Below are positions 52,072 through 61,212 of a DNA stretch of 64,000 bases, in pieces. This DNA comes from Zunongwangia sp. ESRF-bin46 (lineage in GTDB: Bacteria; Bacteroidota; Bacteroidia; Flavobacteriales; Flavobacteriaceae). The position numbers were made by a program, and so were the translations under genes. The DNA lies in NCBI GenBank assembly GCA_002631855.1, contig NTLF01000017.1, forward strand, positions 496,001 to 560,000, in the 5' to 3' direction. Each line of letters begins with the position of its first letter. Position 1 is the first letter of the stretch. The notes below the pieces were generated by a model. The model had not been told where the DNA came from. It saw only the letters and a list, made by a program, of their open reading frames with translations, and did no database searches.

Positions 52072-52641
52072 TTACTGTTTAACAGCTGTACTATCGCTTC
52101 CCATACTAAGGATATCGCCTATTCCGCTCAACTGGTTGATGTTGATATCACCTTTGTCAATAGAGTTCATCAACTTCATCATTTTATCTGGTTGCATATT
52201 GTCACCTAATAACCTGAATACGGCAAAACCTTTTTCTTCGTCACTGGCAAAAACAATCAATTCATCAATAGCGTCTTCTTCGCCAGTGTATTTTAAAGTA
52301 GCGCCTCGGTTGTTAGACCCCATTTTAAGTAAGGTTTTATACTTTTCTTCAGCAAGGATTGACTTTACTTTATCCTTTTCGGTTTGATAATCAGTTCTAT
52401 TTTCACCTTTTAAAGGGAAAGCAACCACATTTATCTTTTTTACACTCTCTAAAACTTCTTTTTCTTCCTGTGTAAAATCACTGTCTTCACTTTGCAGTAA
52501 GCTGGTTGCCAAGTCTACTTTTAAAAACTTATCATCATCTTGTTTATCTACCAAATACTGTTGTAAAGATTTAGAATTGTTACAGGAAAACAAGGCAAGA
52601 CTTGCTAATGTAGCGGCTAAAATATATCGTGTAAGTGTCAT
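52072..52641 (-). CDS. DUF4252 family lipoprotein 1
   Basis: A 189-residue protein with a lipobox (LASLALFSCNN) and DUF4252 features: a repeated beta-alpha pattern (VKKINVVAFPLKGENRT, TDYQTEKDKVKSILAEEKYKTLLKM in part, DELIVFASDEEKGFAVFRLLGD). It follows the other DUF4252 gene by 2 bp and ends the sigma/anti-sigma operon. DUF4252 proteins usually accompany such ECF modules in Bacteroidota but their job is not known. Confidence 0.85.
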   Translation of the reverse strand: MTLTRYILAATLASLALFSCNNSKSLQQYLVDKQDDDKFLKVDLATSLLQSEDSDFTQEEKEVLESVKKINVVAFPLKGENRTDYQTEKDKVKSILAEEKYKTLLKMGSNNRGATLKYTGEEDAIDELIVFASDEEKGFAVFRLLGDNMQPDKMMKLMNSIDKGDININQLSGIGDILSMGSDSTAVKQ

Positions 52642-52643
52642 GG

Positions 52644-53180
52644 TTATTGTTTTTTCTTGTCAATATTCTTCAGTTCTTCGGTACCCGGTACATTAAGGTC
52701 TTTTGTAAGTTTTGATACTTTTTTAAGATCTATATTCCCGGTAATGCTCATAATTACGGTACGTTCTTTTCCGTCAAGGTCTCCAGTAAGGTGCATCAAC
52801 AATTCGCTAACGTGATTTGTGTCTTTCCCTTCTTTTGAATAAAATTTAATGTTTTTACCATCATCTTTTACCCGCATTAATTCAGAAAGTGAAGAGGATC
52901 CGGAAACGTATTTTGAAACCGCATCGTTCATTTTTGAAGCTACTGAAATATTATCGGTTGTAAATATTTTGATGTTATCTAGGTTATTTACCAGCTCTAA
53001 ATATTCTTTTACTTCGGGGTCATTTGAGTCAAAATCCATTTTACTAAGGAGTTTGAACATGTTTTTAGTAGCTACAAAAGAGGTTACGTCTTTTTGATCT
53101 TCAAATACATCGAAAGCATTTTGTGCTGATGCAAGAAAGGGTGCTACCAATAAAGCGATTAAAATTAGTGACTTTTTCAT
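52644..53180 (-). CDS. DUF4252 family exported protein 2
   Basis: A 178-residue protein with a signal peptide (MKKSLILIALLVAPFLASAQ) and one DUF4252 domain (NLDNIKIFTTDNISVASKM, VKDDGKNIKFYSKEGKD, RTVIMSITGNIDLKKVSKL). It is paired with the lipoprotein downstream, a paralogue, and follows the putative anti-sigma gene by 17 bp. Confidence 0.85.
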   Translation of the reverse strand: MKKSLILIALLVAPFLASAQNAFDVFEDQKDVTSFVATKNMFKLLSKMDFDSNDPEVKEYLELVNNLDNIKIFTTDNISVASKMNDAVSKYVSGSSSLSELMRVKDDGKNIKFYSKEGKDTNHVSELLMHLTGDLDGKERTVIMSITGNIDLKKVSKLTKDLNVPGTEELKNIDKKKQ

Positions 53181-53197
53181 AAGTGTTTAATTATAGA

Positions 53198-53632
53198 TTA
53201 TTTTAAAATTTTGTTTTTGGTTAGTGTAAAAGTTGAAATATGTGTGAGCTCTTCGGCTCCTTCATTAAAGTTTTTAGACATTAGCTGCATCGCTTCCCTT
53301 GTTTTTTGAAAAGCGACCAAAGCTTCTTGTTCTTCTTGCGTTAATTTAGGTTCAGAAAAAACAAATCCTGCAACGCCAATAGCAACTACAACAGATGCTG
53401 CTATACCATACCACCATTTTTTATGCAATTGTTTTTGTTTTGGTAGTTTTACTTCTTTAGCTGATGTTTCTTGTTTAGCGGCTGTTAAACCAGCAAACAT
53501 TGGTTGATACATAGCTAAATGGGGCGCTACTGTATCTTGAGCAAAATAGGCTCGCAAAGTAGCTTCTTCAGCAAGACTGGTGTTGCCTTCAAAATAGGCA
53601 TCCAGTAATTTTTCTATTTTAGCTAACTCCAT
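53198..53632 (-). CDS. Putative anti-sigma factor, single-TM protein
   Basis: A 144-residue protein. The first 70 residues are cytoplasmic and helical (LAKIEKLLDAYFEGNTSLAEEATL, in part), followed by one transmembrane helix (about 73-92) and a short periplasmic tail. The gene overlaps the ECF sigma factor by 14 bp. The order sigma-then-membrane-protein and the LDAYFEGNTSLAEE start resemble anti-sigma factors of flavobacterial ECF units. No zinc anti-sigma motif (HxxxCxxC) is present. Confidence 0.75.
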   Translation of the reverse strand: MELAKIEKLLDAYFEGNTSLAEEATLRAYFAQDTVAPHLAMYQPMFAGLTAAKQETSAKEVKLPKQKQLHKKWWYGIAASVVVAIGVAGFVFSEPKLTQEEQEALVAFQKTREAMQLMSKNFNEGAEELTHISTFTLTKNKILK

Positions 53633-54125
53633 AATTGTGTTTTTTTATCAATTGTTCTCTAACAGCTTTTCGGGCTCTAGATAAGTTTACGCGTACTGCG
53701 GTTTCATTACTGTCTAGCATTTTTGCGATTTCTGAAAATTCAAATTGTTCTACATCTCGCAATTGTAATATAATGCGTTGTTGTTCTGGCAAGGTTTCCA
53801 TTATTTTAAAAACCAATTGTACACCATCATTCGCTTCAATTTTCTTTTCTACATTTTCTGAAGTTTTATAATTGCTGTGCACAATTTTCAAATTAGAAGC
53901 CTGTTTTGATTTTAACCGGTCCAAACAATAATTTTTTGTCATGGTCACGGCAAAAGCTTCCGGGTTTTTATAGGTTGAAATTTTATTTCTTCCTTTCCAT
54001 AATTTCAAATACACTTCCTGTACGGCATCTTCAGCTTCATCTCCAGAAACAAGAATTCGTTTTGCAAGACGGTACAACTTATCCTTAAAAGGAAGCACGG
54101 TTGCTATAAATTCTTTTTGTTTCAT
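53619..54125 (-). CDS. ECF RNA polymerase sigma factor
   Basis: A 168-residue extracytoplasmic-function sigma-70 factor. Region 2 (LYRLAKRILVSGDEAEDAVQEVYLKLWKG, in part) and region 4 (LPEQQRIILQLRDVEQFEFSEIAKML, NETAVRVNLSRARKAVR) are both complete. It heads an operon with a likely anti-sigma factor and two DUF4252 proteins. It probably reads a signal from the envelope and controls its own operon; other targets are unknown. Confidence 0.95.
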   Translation of the reverse strand: MKQKEFIATVLPFKDKLYRLAKRILVSGDEAEDAVQEVYLKLWKGRNKISTYKNPEAFAVTMTKNYCLDRLKSKQASNLKIVHSNYKTSENVEKKIEANDGVQLVFKIMETLPEQQRIILQLRDVEQFEFSEIAKMLDSNETAVRVNLSRARKAVREQLIKKHNYGVS

Positions 54126-54351
54126 TTTTTGGTGGTTGTAAAAAGCTGTTTTATGGCTCTCTATAATTACGACGAGCTACATTAACTTTTGTTACATTCT
54201 TTTTTCAGAAGTGATAATTTAGGCTTAAAAAGACCAACTTATAGTATATTTGGGTTTTAAATTAATCTTTTTTCGGCTCTAAACCATTTTATAAAATGCA
54301 ATATTGTAAGTATTTTAAGGTTATGAGACTAAACTTTTAAACCCCAACACC

Positions 54352-55755
54352 TTGAAAAAGAGCATACTTTTACTTTTAATTTTTTGCGCAGGACTAACAA
54401 CATCTTGTTTTGAAGATACCGATGACAACCCCCGAACCGCTTCAGATTTAGAAATTCAAAACTTCATTTATCGCGGCCTAAATTTTTTCTATCTATACAA
54501 AGCCGATAGACCTGAACTTGCCGACGATGCCTTTGCCGATGATCAAGAACTGAACAACTTTTTAAGCAGTTACGACTCGCCTGAAAGCCTATTCGATTTT
54601 TTAACGGTACCACAAGACCGTTTCAGTATTCTGGTAGATGATTATATAGAATTGGAAAATGAGTTGTCTGGAGTTTCCAAAAGCAACGGAATGGAATTTG
54701 GACTGGTATTATACCCCGATGGTAGTGGTAATGTATTTGGGTATGTTCGTTATGTCTTACCTAATACCGATGCCGAAACAGAAGGATTACAACGAGGTGA
54801 TATTTTTAACTCGATTGATGGTCAACAACTTACCGAAAACAACTTTAATGAGCTATTGTCACAAGATACTTATACCATTGGTTTAGCTACTTTTAATGGT
54901 ACTAGCATAACCTCAACAGGTGAGACGGCTTCTCTTGCCAAGCAACAATACACAGAAAACCCGGTTTACATTGCAAAAACCCTTGATGTACAGGGGCAAA
55001 AAATAGGGTATATAATGTACAATTCTTTTACGAGGGATTTTGACAATGAACTAAACGCTGCGTTTGCATCCTTGCAAGCAGATGGTGTAACAGACTTGGT
55101 GTTAGACCTTCGCTACAATGGGGGTGGCGCTGTAGAAACCTCAGTAGATTTAGCAAGTATGATAACTGGGCAGTTTAATGGGGAGCTTTTTTATACTGAA
55201 CAATGGAATCCAGACCGACAAGAAGAATATTCCGAAAATGGATTGTTTGATTCTAGTATAAGTGATGGATCTGCCATAAATAGCTTACAATTGACCAATG
55301 TTTATGTTTTAACGACCGGACGAACCGCTTCAGCTAGCGAGTTGGTCATTAATGGGCTAAACCCTTATATAAATGTAGTGCAGATTGGACAAAATACAAC
55401 TGGAAAATTTCAAGCTTCCTTTTTATTGTATGATGCTCCAGCACCAGGCTTTAGACGTAGTGAAGCAAACCCAAGCCATACATACGCTATGCTGCCGTTG
55501 GTATTTAAAACTGCCAACGCTTCAGGAAATACGGATTATGTAGATGGGTTGACCCCAGATATTGCCATAGATGAAGACTATGCCTATTTAGGCACGTTAG
55601 GCGATGTGAATGAACCTTTTCTGGCAACTGCCCTTTCCGAAATAGTCTCTGGCTTTCCTAAACCTGCTTCACGAAACTTTTTTAGCGACTCAGAAGAAAT
55701 TTCTGAAAGCAAAGCTAACTCGCCTTTGTATCAAATTATGTTGGCAGAACATTAA
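54352..55755 (+). CDS. S41 family C-terminal processing protease, lipoprotein
   Basis: A 467-residue protein beginning at TTG with a lipoprotein signal (LLLIFCAGLTTSCFED). A PDZ-like domain lies at about 120-190 (VLPNTDAETEGLQRGDIFNSIDG). The TSPc domain follows, with LVLDLRYNGGG and the nucleophile in TTGRTASASELVINGL; the Ser is in TASASE and a distal Lys lies in the NTTGKFQAS segment. These serine/lysine proteases trim C termini. It is likely a periplasmic or outer-membrane-anchored protease of a Bacteroidota-specific group. Confidence 0.93.
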   Translation: MKKSILLLLIFCAGLTTSCFEDTDDNPRTASDLEIQNFIYRGLNFFYLYKADRPELADDAFADDQELNNFLSSYDSPESLFDFLTVPQDRFSILVDDYIELENELSGVSKSNGMEFGLVLYPDGSGNVFGYVRYVLPNTDAETEGLQRGDIFNSIDGQQLTENNFNELLSQDTYTIGLATFNGTSITSTGETASLAKQQYTENPVYIAKTLDVQGQKIGYIMYNSFTRDFDNELNAAFASLQADGVTDLVLDLRYNGGGAVETSVDLASMITGQFNGELFYTEQWNPDRQEEYSENGLFDSSISDGSAINSLQLTNVYVLTTGRTASASELVINGLNPYINVVQIGQNTTGKFQASFLLYDAPAPGFRRSEANPSHTYAMLPLVFKTANASGNTDYVDGLTPDIAIDEDYAYLGTLGDVNEPFLATALSEIVSGFPKPASRNFFSDSEEISESKANSPLYQIMLAEH

Positions 55756-55761
55756 AATATA

Positions 55762-55798
55762 AAGCGCCGATTTTTTTAAACTTAAAAACTCGGCGCTT
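55762..55798. terminator. Stem-loop between convergent genes
   Basis: AAGCGCCGA (55762-55770) pairs with TCGGCGCTT (55790-55798). The T/A-rich loop can extend the stem. No T-run follows either side, so it is a weaker terminator for the convergent S41 and BtuB-like genes. Confidence 0.5.
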
Positions 55799-55825
55799 CG
55801 CTTAACACTAATAACACTAAAAAAA

Positions 55826-57754
55826 TTATAGATTCAAAGTAAACCCTGTGTGGATATTCCTTCCGCGTGTTTGGTAACGGTATAATTCTTCATATTCTTC
55901 ATCAAAAATATTGCTCACACCTGCAAAAAGTTTTAGGTTTTTGGTTACTTGTCCGTTGATTTTAAAGTTTAAAATCCCATAACTCTCTAACGTAACGATT
56001 TCGTTCATAAAAGTGTCTGGGTTAAAAAAGTTATCCTCACGTTCGCTTACATATTGATAATCTACCCCGACAAAAACACCCTTACTTATAGAATAACCAA
56101 TTGAAGCATTTAGTTTATGCTCAGGAATACGTAATGCAAAACGTTCATCTGCTTGAGTATTGGTGTAATTTGCTTGAAAAGTTACCTTGTCACCAAACTT
56201 TTTATAAACTTCAACTTCAACACCACTTGTGGTAAATGTTTCATCAATATTCAAGTACTGTGAAATAAAAAGGTCTGGGTCGATGGTCACAAAATCCACA
56301 TAATTTTCTTCTTCTCTATTGAAATATAAGGCACTTACGCGGAAATCTTCTTCCGATGAAAACTCCAAACCACCTTCAATAGTTCTATTTTCTTCAGGTG
56401 TGAGTTCTTCATTTCCGTAAAGTGGATCATACAGTTGAAATAAGGATGGAGTAATGTAGGCAGTGCTGTAAGAGCCCAATACTTTTAAAGTGTTGTTTGC
56501 GAAATCGAAAGCGTACGAAGGGTTTACATTATACACTAAATGAGTATCATAAACACTGTGGATATTTAACCGGGCGCCCGCATTGACAGTTAGACCAAAA
56601 TCTGAAATATATACAGCATTCACATAAGGATCTATAATATTAAATTTTGCAGTGTCTTCATCTACATCTTGACTAAAGTCAGTTTCCCCAAAAGGAATTG
56701 AGAACGAATTAAAGCTACTGAAATTTCCATTCAAGCCCACCACAACTTGCAACTGATTGGTAAAACGGTGGTTTAAATAATTATCAAAAGTATACGAGTT
56801 TGAGTCATATTTTGAAGGAAACCCGGACGCTATTTCTCTTTCTATCCACGTATAGCTATCGTTAAAAACATAGGTTCCGTTTTTATATTTCCACTCAAAA
56901 TGGCCACCGGTTTTTAATTGTTCGCTAATAGATTGGAACTCGGCATCTGTAAAATCAAAATCATCAAAACCTGCTTTGAATTTGTCAAAACTCAAAAATT
57001 GACTCACTGTAATGTTTTCAGAAATATGGTACCCTAAATTTATGCGTCCGTCGTAACGGTTAAAAACATCGCTTTCAAACAAGTCCTCACCTTCTGGTGC
57101 TGCAATAGCCGATAGTCCGTCTGTATATCGATTGCTAAAACTCGTATTGTAGAAAAATTTGTTCAAAGTTCCATTTACACTTGCGTGGCTTGTAAAAGAC
57201 TGAAGACTTGTGTTTTTATCACTTTCAGTTGGTCTATTTGTGCCCAAGGTGGAACTTATTGTAGCAGCGATAGGTTCTTTCGAAGCTTTTTTTGTTGTGA
57301 TGCTAATTACGGCAGTTGCAGCTCCAGAACCATATAAAACGCTCGAAGCCCCTTTTAAAATTTCAATTTTCTCAACGGAAGTAGCCGGAATCAATCGCAA
57401 ATCGTAATCATTAGCAATTTGCGACGGGTCGTTCAATTGTACGCCATCTACCATAATGACCACTTGACGGTTTCTCCCTCCCCTCACGTAATAATTAAGG
57501 TTTTGACCATCATTGCTTCGAGCACCATTAATTTCGATACCCGAAACGGTGTTCAGCACATCGGCAACAGATTGTCCTGAATTGTTTTCAAGGGTTTCTT
57601 CAGTAATGGTAACAACTGTTTTTCCACTGTTTTTTCTGGCAATTGGTGTTTTGGTGTCTAAGTTTACTGTATCCAGTTTCTCCGGACTTTTGTTTTGGGC
57701 CAGCGATACGACGCTCGCACCAAGGCATAACGCCACAAGTACATGTTTTTTCAT
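55826..57754 (-). CDS. btuB: TonB-dependent receptor, BtuB-type (probable cobalamin uptake)
   Basis: A 642-residue outer-membrane receptor, about the size of BtuB. The signal peptide is MKKHVLVALCLGASVVSLAQ. The plug domain has VADVLNTVSGIEINGARSND, YYVRGGRNRQVVIMVDGVQLND (in part), and ILKGASSVLYGSGAATAVISI. The barrel ends at a strand finishing GFTLNL. A cobalamin riboswitch lies directly upstream on the same strand and a BtuFCD-like transporter diverges from it. Together these make vitamin B12 the likely substrate. Confidence 0.93.
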   Translation of the reverse strand: MKKHVLVALCLGASVVSLAQNKSPEKLDTVNLDTKTPIARKNSGKTVVTITEETLENNSGQSVADVLNTVSGIEINGARSNDGQNLNYYVRGGRNRQVVIMVDGVQLNDPSQIANDYDLRLIPATSVEKIEILKGASSVLYGSGAATAVISITTKKASKEPIAATISSTLGTNRPTESDKNTSLQSFTSHASVNGTLNKFFYNTSFSNRYTDGLSAIAAPEGEDLFESDVFNRYDGRINLGYHISENITVSQFLSFDKFKAGFDDFDFTDAEFQSISEQLKTGGHFEWKYKNGTYVFNDSYTWIEREIASGFPSKYDSNSYTFDNYLNHRFTNQLQVVVGLNGNFSSFNSFSIPFGETDFSQDVDEDTAKFNIIDPYVNAVYISDFGLTVNAGARLNIHSVYDTHLVYNVNPSYAFDFANNTLKVLGSYSTAYITPSLFQLYDPLYGNEELTPEENRTIEGGLEFSSEEDFRVSALYFNREEENYVDFVTIDPDLFISQYLNIDETFTTSGVEVEVYKKFGDKVTFQANYTNTQADERFALRIPEHKLNASIGYSISKGVFVGVDYQYVSEREDNFFNPDTFMNEIVTLESYGILNFKINGQVTKNLKLFAGVSNIFDEEYEELYRYQTRGRNIHTGFTLNL

Positions 57755-57861
57755 TTTAAAAGGTTAAAACGGAAAAAGAAAGAAGAGTTATTAAAAGCTG
57801 CTTTTGCAGTTGTAATTAGTCTTCCCAAACCTTTATCCCGAAAGTTTGACAATTGGTTGAA

Positions 57862-58020
57862 TGTTGGCAGGTCTCCTGGCTTACCTTTTATATGAACCTT
57901 CCCGTGCGATTAAAAAGCACAGTGGTGAAGTTTTCATAATCTCAATAGTTTTGAGATGGCGTACAGTTGCGGGAACAGCTTCGGATTATAACCGAATTCC
58001 CTTTTTAAGAGAATTTTCAA
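57862..58020 (-). ncRNA. Cobalamin riboswitch (B12 element)
   Basis: Read on the minus strand, this leader has the conserved core of the cobalamin riboswitch. GGGAATTCGG and AATCCGAAGCTG flank an internal stem, followed by TTCCCGCAACTGTA. CCACTGTGC, CACGGGAAGG and the 3' closing AAGCCAGGAGACCTGCC follow. It starts about 110 bp upstream of the BtuB-type receptor gene and should lower its expression when B12 is plentiful. The exact ends are approximate. Confidence 0.95.
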
Positions 58021-58074
58021 TCGTTGTTGAAAATACTCACCAAAATTCAGGGCAAAAATAAGATTTTATTTTCG

Positions 58075-58106
58075 TTGCACCACCCAAACAAAAACCTTTA
58101 TTTTTG
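58075..58106 (+). promoter_or_regulatory. Promoter of the BtuF-BtuC-BtuD operon
   Basis: TTG at 58075-58077 and TATTTTTG at 58099-58106 are separated by 21 bp, a full match to the Bacteroidota promoter layout. The ATG at 58110 lies only 3 bp beyond the -7 box, so the transcript would be leaderless or nearly so. Confidence 0.65.
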
Positions 58107-58109
58107 GAT

Positions 58110-59264
58110 ATGCAAAAAATCGTCTTACTTACCTCCGTCTTGTTTCTTCTTTTTTCTTGTAAAGAGAATAAGCAGTCTACCGATAAAGAAACAGATAAAG
58201 CATCTATAAATGAAAATGAAAAGCAAGTTGAAGTCAACTATGCAAAAGGCTTTACAATCAATGTGTACGACGGTTATAAAGTAATTACCTTAAAAGAACC
58301 GTGGCCTGATACCGATATTGAGTTCAAATATGCTTTGATTGAAGAACAAGGATCACTTCCGGAAGATGTAACGTTTGACGCCGTTGTTGAAGTTCCTATA
58401 AAAAACATTGTTGTAACCTCAACAACACATATTCCTTCGTTAGAGATGTTAGGCGAAACAAATTCGTTGGTTGGGTTTCCAAACCTCTCATATATTTCTT
58501 CTGAAGAAACAAGAACTCAAATTGATAAAGGCAAAATTCAAGAACTGGGGAAAAACGAATCCATTAATACCGAAGTACTGATCGACCTAAACCCAGATTT
58601 GGTAGTAACTTTTGCCGTAGAAGGAAATAATAAAACGGTTTCAACCATACAGAAAACTGGAATTCCGGTTTTTTATAACTCCGATTGGACTGAAAAGTCA
58701 CCTTTAGGAAAAGCAGAGTGGATTAAGTTTTTTGGTGTTCTATTCAATAAAGAACAAAAAGCCGATAGTATTTTTAGGGAAATTGAAACTGAATATCTTT
58801 CGGCTAAGAAAAAAGCTGCTGCGGTTTCCGTCTCACCAACTGTTTTAAGCGGTGCTATGTACAAAGATGTCTGGTATTTGCCAAATGGTGAAAGTTGGGC
58901 TGCCCAATTTATAAAAGATGCCAACGGAACATATTTATGGGAAGATACCAAAGGCACGGGTAGTCTTTCTTTAAATTTAGAAGCCGTTCTGGAAAAAGGA
59001 AAAAGCGCCGATTTTTGGATTGGTCCCGGACAATTTTCAAGCAAACAACAATTGAAAGATGCCCACTCGGTGTATACAGAGTTTTTAGCCTATCAAAATA
59101 ATGACATCTACACCAATACTACATTGGTTGGTGAAACAGGCGGCGTAGTCTATTACGAACTTGCCCCTAACCGACCCGATATTGTGTTGAAAGACATCAT
59201 CAAAATCTTGCATCCAGAAGTGCTGCCAGAACACGAATTATACTTTTTTAGTAAATTGAAGTAA
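58110..59264 (+). CDS. btuF: ABC transporter substrate-binding lipoprotein (BtuF-like)
   Basis: A 384-residue helical-backbone (cluster A-II) binding protein. It has a lipobox (LTSVLFLLFSCKEN), then the two-lobe fold with VEVPIKNIVVTSTTHIPSLEMLGE, GFPNLSYISSEE and LIDLNPDLVVTFAVEG in lobe 1 and SPTVLSGAMYKDVWYLP in lobe 2. The family also includes heme and siderophore binders. The riboswitch-controlled receptor next door makes cobalamin most likely. A TTG two codons earlier overlaps the promoter box and is not favoured. Confidence 0.9.
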   Translation: MQKIVLLTSVLFLLFSCKENKQSTDKETDKASINENEKQVEVNYAKGFTINVYDGYKVITLKEPWPDTDIEFKYALIEEQGSLPEDVTFDAVVEVPIKNIVVTSTTHIPSLEMLGETNSLVGFPNLSYISSEETRTQIDKGKIQELGKNESINTEVLIDLNPDLVVTFAVEGNNKTVSTIQKTGIPVFYNSDWTEKSPLGKAEWIKFFGVLFNKEQKADSIFREIETEYLSAKKKAAAVSVSPTVLSGAMYKDVWYLPNGESWAAQFIKDANGTYLWEDTKGTGSLSLNLEAVLEKGKSADFWIGPGQFSSKQQLKDAHSVYTEFLAYQNNDIYTNTTLVGETGGVVYYELAPNRPDIVLKDIIKILHPEVLPEHELYFFSKLK

Positions 59265-59267
59265 AAG

Positions 59268-60299
59268 ATGCAGACTGTCCAAACATACCGTGCTTATTTT
59301 ATAGTACTCTGCTTTTCTTTGTTTGCAGTTTTTTTATTGAATATAAGTTTAGGCTCTGTTTCCATCCCTCTTGATGAAGTAATTAAAGGGTTTTTTGGCG
59401 GCAACGCTTCAAAAGAAACTTGGAACTACATTATTATCGATTACCGCTTACCAAAGGCCATTACTGCAATTTTAGCTGGTGGCGGACTCGCTGTTTCAGG
59501 ATTGTTAATGCAAACCTTATTTAGAAACCCCTTAGCTGGCCCATTTGTATTGGGATTGAGCAGCGGAGCAAGTTTAGGGGTGGCGCTTTTAATTTTAGGC
59601 GCTGGAGCTTTTGGAGGTTTTCTAGGAACTGCCTTGGTAAGCGAATGGAGTTTGGTTATTGCATCGGCACTCGGTAGTTTTTTAGTGCTTTTAGCCGTCC
59701 TAATGGTAACGTTTCGTGTAAAAGACACCATGGCGATATTAATCATAGGATTGATGTTTGGCAGTGTTACAGCAGCAGTAGTGGCTGTTCTGTCCTATTT
59801 CAGTAATGCTGAAAAACTACAACAATACATTTTTTGGAGCTTTGGTAGCTTAGGCAATCAGTCTTGGGAAGGTATATTGCTATTAAGCTGTTGTACCATT
59901 TTAGGAATTTTAATTGCTTTTGTAAGCAGTAAATCATTAAATGGGCTTCTTTTAGGCGAAAATTATGCAAAAAGCATGGGCTTGCACATTAAACGCACCA
60001 CACTATTGATTATACTGGCAACCAGTATTTTAGCAGGGAGCATAACAGCTTTCGCAGGGCCAATAGCTTTTGTGGGTTTGGCAGTACCTCATATTACAAG
60101 GCAATTTTTTAAAACGTCCAATCATTTGGTATTGATTCCAGCGGTATTGGTTTGTGGCAGTGTATTGATGTTGCTTTGCGATACCATTGCGCAACTTCCA
60201 TTTAGTGAATACACCTTACCCATCAATGCTATTACTTCTCTTGTTGGAGCACCAGTAGTAATTTGGTTATTGGTTAGAAAACGTAAATTATTGTTTTAA
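59268..60299 (+). CDS. btuC: FecCD-family ABC permease (BtuC-like)
   Basis: A 343-residue permease with about ten transmembrane helices, the usual length for FecCD/BtuC. Signature parts are DYRLPKAITAILAGGGLAVSGLLMQTLFRNPLAGP (segments only: RLPKAITAILAGG, QTLFRNPLAGP), and the coupling loop LLGENYAKSMG. The C-terminal segment is GPIAFVGLAVPHITR. It starts 3 bp after the binding-protein gene and its stop overlaps the ATPase start by one base, so the three are one operon. Confidence 0.95.
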   Translation: MQTVQTYRAYFIVLCFSLFAVFLLNISLGSVSIPLDEVIKGFFGGNASKETWNYIIIDYRLPKAITAILAGGGLAVSGLLMQTLFRNPLAGPFVLGLSSGASLGVALLILGAGAFGGFLGTALVSEWSLVIASALGSFLVLLAVLMVTFRVKDTMAILIIGLMFGSVTAAVVAVLSYFSNAEKLQQYIFWSFGSLGNQSWEGILLLSCCTILGILIAFVSSKSLNGLLLGENYAKSMGLHIKRTTLLIILATSILAGSITAFAGPIAFVGLAVPHITRQFFKTSNHLVLIPAVLVCGSVLMLLCDTIAQLPFSEYTLPINAITSLVGAPVVIWLLVRKRKLLF

Positions 60300-61093
60300 T
60301 GACTTCGGAAACAAAACATATCACGTTGCAGGTACAGGATTTAAGTGTAGGTTATTTCAGTAAGAAAAAGGAGATATCCATTTCAAAACACATTAATTTT
60401 AGTTTTTTTGAAGGGGAGCTTATTGGTTTAGTTGGTGCCAACGGAATTGGTAAATCCACATTATTAAGAACGTTAGCCGGCATGCAACGCAAGCTTTCAG
60501 GAAACATTTTAGTTAAAGAAAAACCCTTGCAAGCCTATTCAACCTTAGAACTGGCCAACCAAATAAGCGTCGTTTTAACCGAGCCGCCCGCTTCTAAAAA
60601 CCTAACTGTTTTAGAATTGATTTCTTTAGGAAGACAACCCTACACGAGTTGGATGGGCACATTAAGCGAAAAAGATAAAGTGGCAGTAAACAAAGCGCTT
60701 CAAGCCACCGAAACTCAGGAATTAGCTCATAGAAAGTGTTTTGAGCTAAGCGACGGACAAATGCAACGTGTAGCAATTGCTAGAGCGTTGGCACAGGATA
60801 CACCCATCATTATATTGGATGAGCCCACAACCCATCTCGATTTATACCATCGTGCGTATATTTTAAAGTTATTGAAGAAACTCGCTTCAGAAAACAAAAA
60901 AACAATTCTCTTTTCTACACACGAAATAGATTTAGCCATTCAGTTAAGTAACAAAATGATGGTCATGACAGATAAAGCCAATTACTTTGATACGCCTTGT
61001 AATTTAATTGAAGCGGGGCATTTTGACGTTCTTTTTCCGAAGGACACCATTGATTTTGATAAAACAACAGGACGGTTTAGTATTAAAAAGTAA
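60299..61093 (+). CDS. btuD: ABC transporter ATP-binding protein (BtuD-like)
   Basis: A 264-residue ATPase that powers the BtuC-like permease. Walker A is GANGIGKST, the signature is LSDGQMQRVAIARALAQD, Walker B is IIILDEPTTHLD and the H-loop is FSTHEIDLA. The C-terminal 40 residues are unlike the typical family tail but not unusual in flavobacteria. It completes the receptor, binding protein, permease and ATPase set at this locus. Confidence 0.96.
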   Translation: MTSETKHITLQVQDLSVGYFSKKKEISISKHINFSFFEGELIGLVGANGIGKSTLLRTLAGMQRKLSGNILVKEKPLQAYSTLELANQISVVLTEPPASKNLTVLELISLGRQPYTSWMGTLSEKDKVAVNKALQATETQELAHRKCFELSDGQMQRVAIARALAQDTPIIILDEPTTHLDLYHRAYILKLLKKLASENKKTILFSTHEIDLAIQLSNKMMVMTDKANYFDTPCNLIEAGHFDVLFPKDTIDFDKTTGRFSIKK

Positions 61094-61212
61094 GATTTTA
61101 ATAAGTCTCTATTTTATTTTTATGCTGTAATTTTCAATTTAGTATCTTTACGATATTGATGAAAATCTATATTTATTAATTCAACAAAAACACCTATTTA
61201 GGTTAATTTTCA

